Assembly (NCBI GenBank): GCA_020627645.1
Contig: JAHDGN010000012.1
Location: 1-21,187 of the forward strand
Length of the DNA stretch: 21,187 nucleotides
Direction of reading: 5' to 3'
Source of the DNA: Akkermansiaceae bacterium
GTDB lineage: Bacteria; Verrucomicrobiota; Verrucomicrobiia; Verrucomicrobiales; Akkermansiaceae
Shown: positions 20,546 through 21,187 of the stretch, piece after piece
How the letters are laid out: each line of letters starts with the position of its first letter
Numbering within the stretch: the stretch's first letter is position 1
Position numbers and translations under genes: made by a program
The notes under the pieces: model-generated
The model's input: the letters and a program-made list of their open reading frames with translations, nothing else
Told to the model about the DNA's origin: nothing
Database searches by the model: none

Positions 20546-21187
20546 CTACGTTCTGGGGTAGTTGGTGGGAGTGATGAAATAGGGGTTGGGGTGGCTTTGG
20601 TGGCAGACCATTTGGCAGCGGTCGATAGAGTGGGCTGGGGTCCAGGGTTGGAGGAGGTTTTTTGGGTTGAGGTGAAGGGGGGTGGGCCAGAGGGGTTTTG
20701 GGATGATTTGTAGTTTTTCGGGGGAAAGATGTTTTGGGAGGTCATGGATGTGAAGCCAGAAACCTCGGCGGCATTTTGGGTTGAGATACTCTGGTGTTGT
20801 TTGAGAGCTTGAGTCGATGTGATCGAAGAGGCAGCCGTGAATGAGGTGGTGGGTTAGGATGGGGATGTTTTGGTATTTTTCAGGAAGGAGAGAGTGGTGG
20901 ATTTTGGTGAGTTGAAGTTGGTGAGTGCGCAGGCGATTCAGCTTGCGGTGATAGTTGTCCCGGGCGTCGGGGCCGGGGAGGAAAATTTGGGAAGGAGTGG
21001 GAACGGCTAGATAGAATTTGGTGGCGAGTTCAAGGTGGATCAGGTTTTGGGATTCGAGGTCTTGGAGGAGAAAATCGATTTCGCCGATGGTTGTGTGGAT
21101 ATCGGGTTGGAGTTGGAGGTTTCGTTCGAGGATTTGGTAACGGGGGGAATGATTGAGTATCGTTGTGAGGACATCCTCGTAGAGGTG
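20546..21187 (-). CDS. DUF1853 family protein, C-terminal part (5' end beyond the window)
   Basis: Reading the minus strand from the right edge gives 213 uninterrupted codons to a TAG at 20546-20548. The sequence begins within a helical part (NHSPRYQILERNLQLQ) and has the blocks TIGEIDFLLQDLES and HLELATKFYLAVP, then FLPGPDARDNYHRKLNRLRTHQ. This is the DUF1853 pattern (GE-DFL, HxELAxKFYL, GP-xxDxxxxKLxRLxxHQ). It is a cytoplasmic family; the GExDFL and ELAxKF residues resemble a nuclease-like core, but the function is not established and I do not assign one. The overlapping short frame 20542-20745 is a shadow of this gene. Plus-strand G excess is extreme here, about 31 G to 4 C in the line at 20641. 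Confidence 0.8.
   Translation of the reverse strand, partial: HLYEDVLTTILNHSPRYQILERNLQLQPDIHTTIGEIDFLLQDLESQNLIHLELATKFYLAVPTPSQIFLPGPDARDNYHRKLNRLRTHQLQLTKIHHSLLPEKYQNIPILTHHLIHGCLFDHIDSSSQTTPEYLNPKCRRGFWLHIHDLPKHLSPEKLQIIPKPLWPTPLHLNPKNLLQPWTPAHSIDRCQMVCHQSHPNPYFITPTNYPRT

Noticed and set aside
20542..20745. Short Pro/Ser/Thr-rich open frame on the minus strand
   Set aside because: It lies in another frame of the DUF1853 gene, whose frame is supported by family motifs.
1..21187. tRNA, rRNA and CRISPR arrays
   Set aside because: No cloverleaf with a GTTC-A T-arm, no rRNA segment and no regularly spaced repeat was seen on reading either strand.

Overview
The window looks like chromosomal DNA from a member of the Verrucomicrobiota (Planctomycetes are a weaker alternative). 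The evidence is the set of protein families: a formylglycine-type sulfatase, a PQQ-like propeller protein opening with the DWPNWRGP motif, a DUF1080 (3-keto-disaccharide hydrolase-like) protein, an ECF sigma factor fused to a transmembrane extracytoplasmic domain, a PEP-CTERM-like anchored protein and a CotH/lamin-tail protein ending in a DxDGDGLDxLxEWAxG motif. Most products carry a signal peptide or membrane anchor, so this is a region for polysaccharide turnover and the cell envelope. The taxonomic call is inference from family content.

Layout. Positions 1-54 look like the end of an IS200/IS605-type element that has replaced the 3' end of a secreted hypothetical gene (34-717, minus). From 5386 down to 800 runs a minus-strand block that could be one operon: a c-type heme protein (CxxCH), an STN-like coiled-coil secreted protein, an ECF sigma factor, a small single-pass membrane protein that overlaps the sigma gene by 4 bp, and a sulfatase. 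Two plus-strand genes follow: a secreted SASA-type carbohydrate esterase (5743-7710), ended by a strong terminator, and a membrane-anchored hypothetical protein (7818-8618). Next on the minus strand are a second copy of the c-type heme protein (8720-10171) and, just upstream, a sigma factor with its own transmembrane and extracytoplasmic domain (10276-12246). The two heme-protein genes share a very similar promoter region.

From 12441 onward lie the PQQ-like protein (minus), a divergent DUF1080 protein (plus), a PEP-CTERM-like protein (minus), a CotH-type protein split by a frameshift near 17130 (plus), a secreted hypothetical protein (19462-20427, minus) and the C-terminal part of a DUF1853 protein that runs off the right edge (20546-21187, minus).

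The plus strand is strongly G-rich (about 4 G per C in sampled lines) whichever strand is coding, as expected for a leading strand. A few genes break this pattern: the PEP-CTERM-like gene, the two heme-protein genes, the first gene and the gene at 19462-20427. The most interesting candidate system is the duplicated pairing of a c-type heme protein with an ECF sigma factor under a shared promoter, possibly an envelope heme or redox signalling module.
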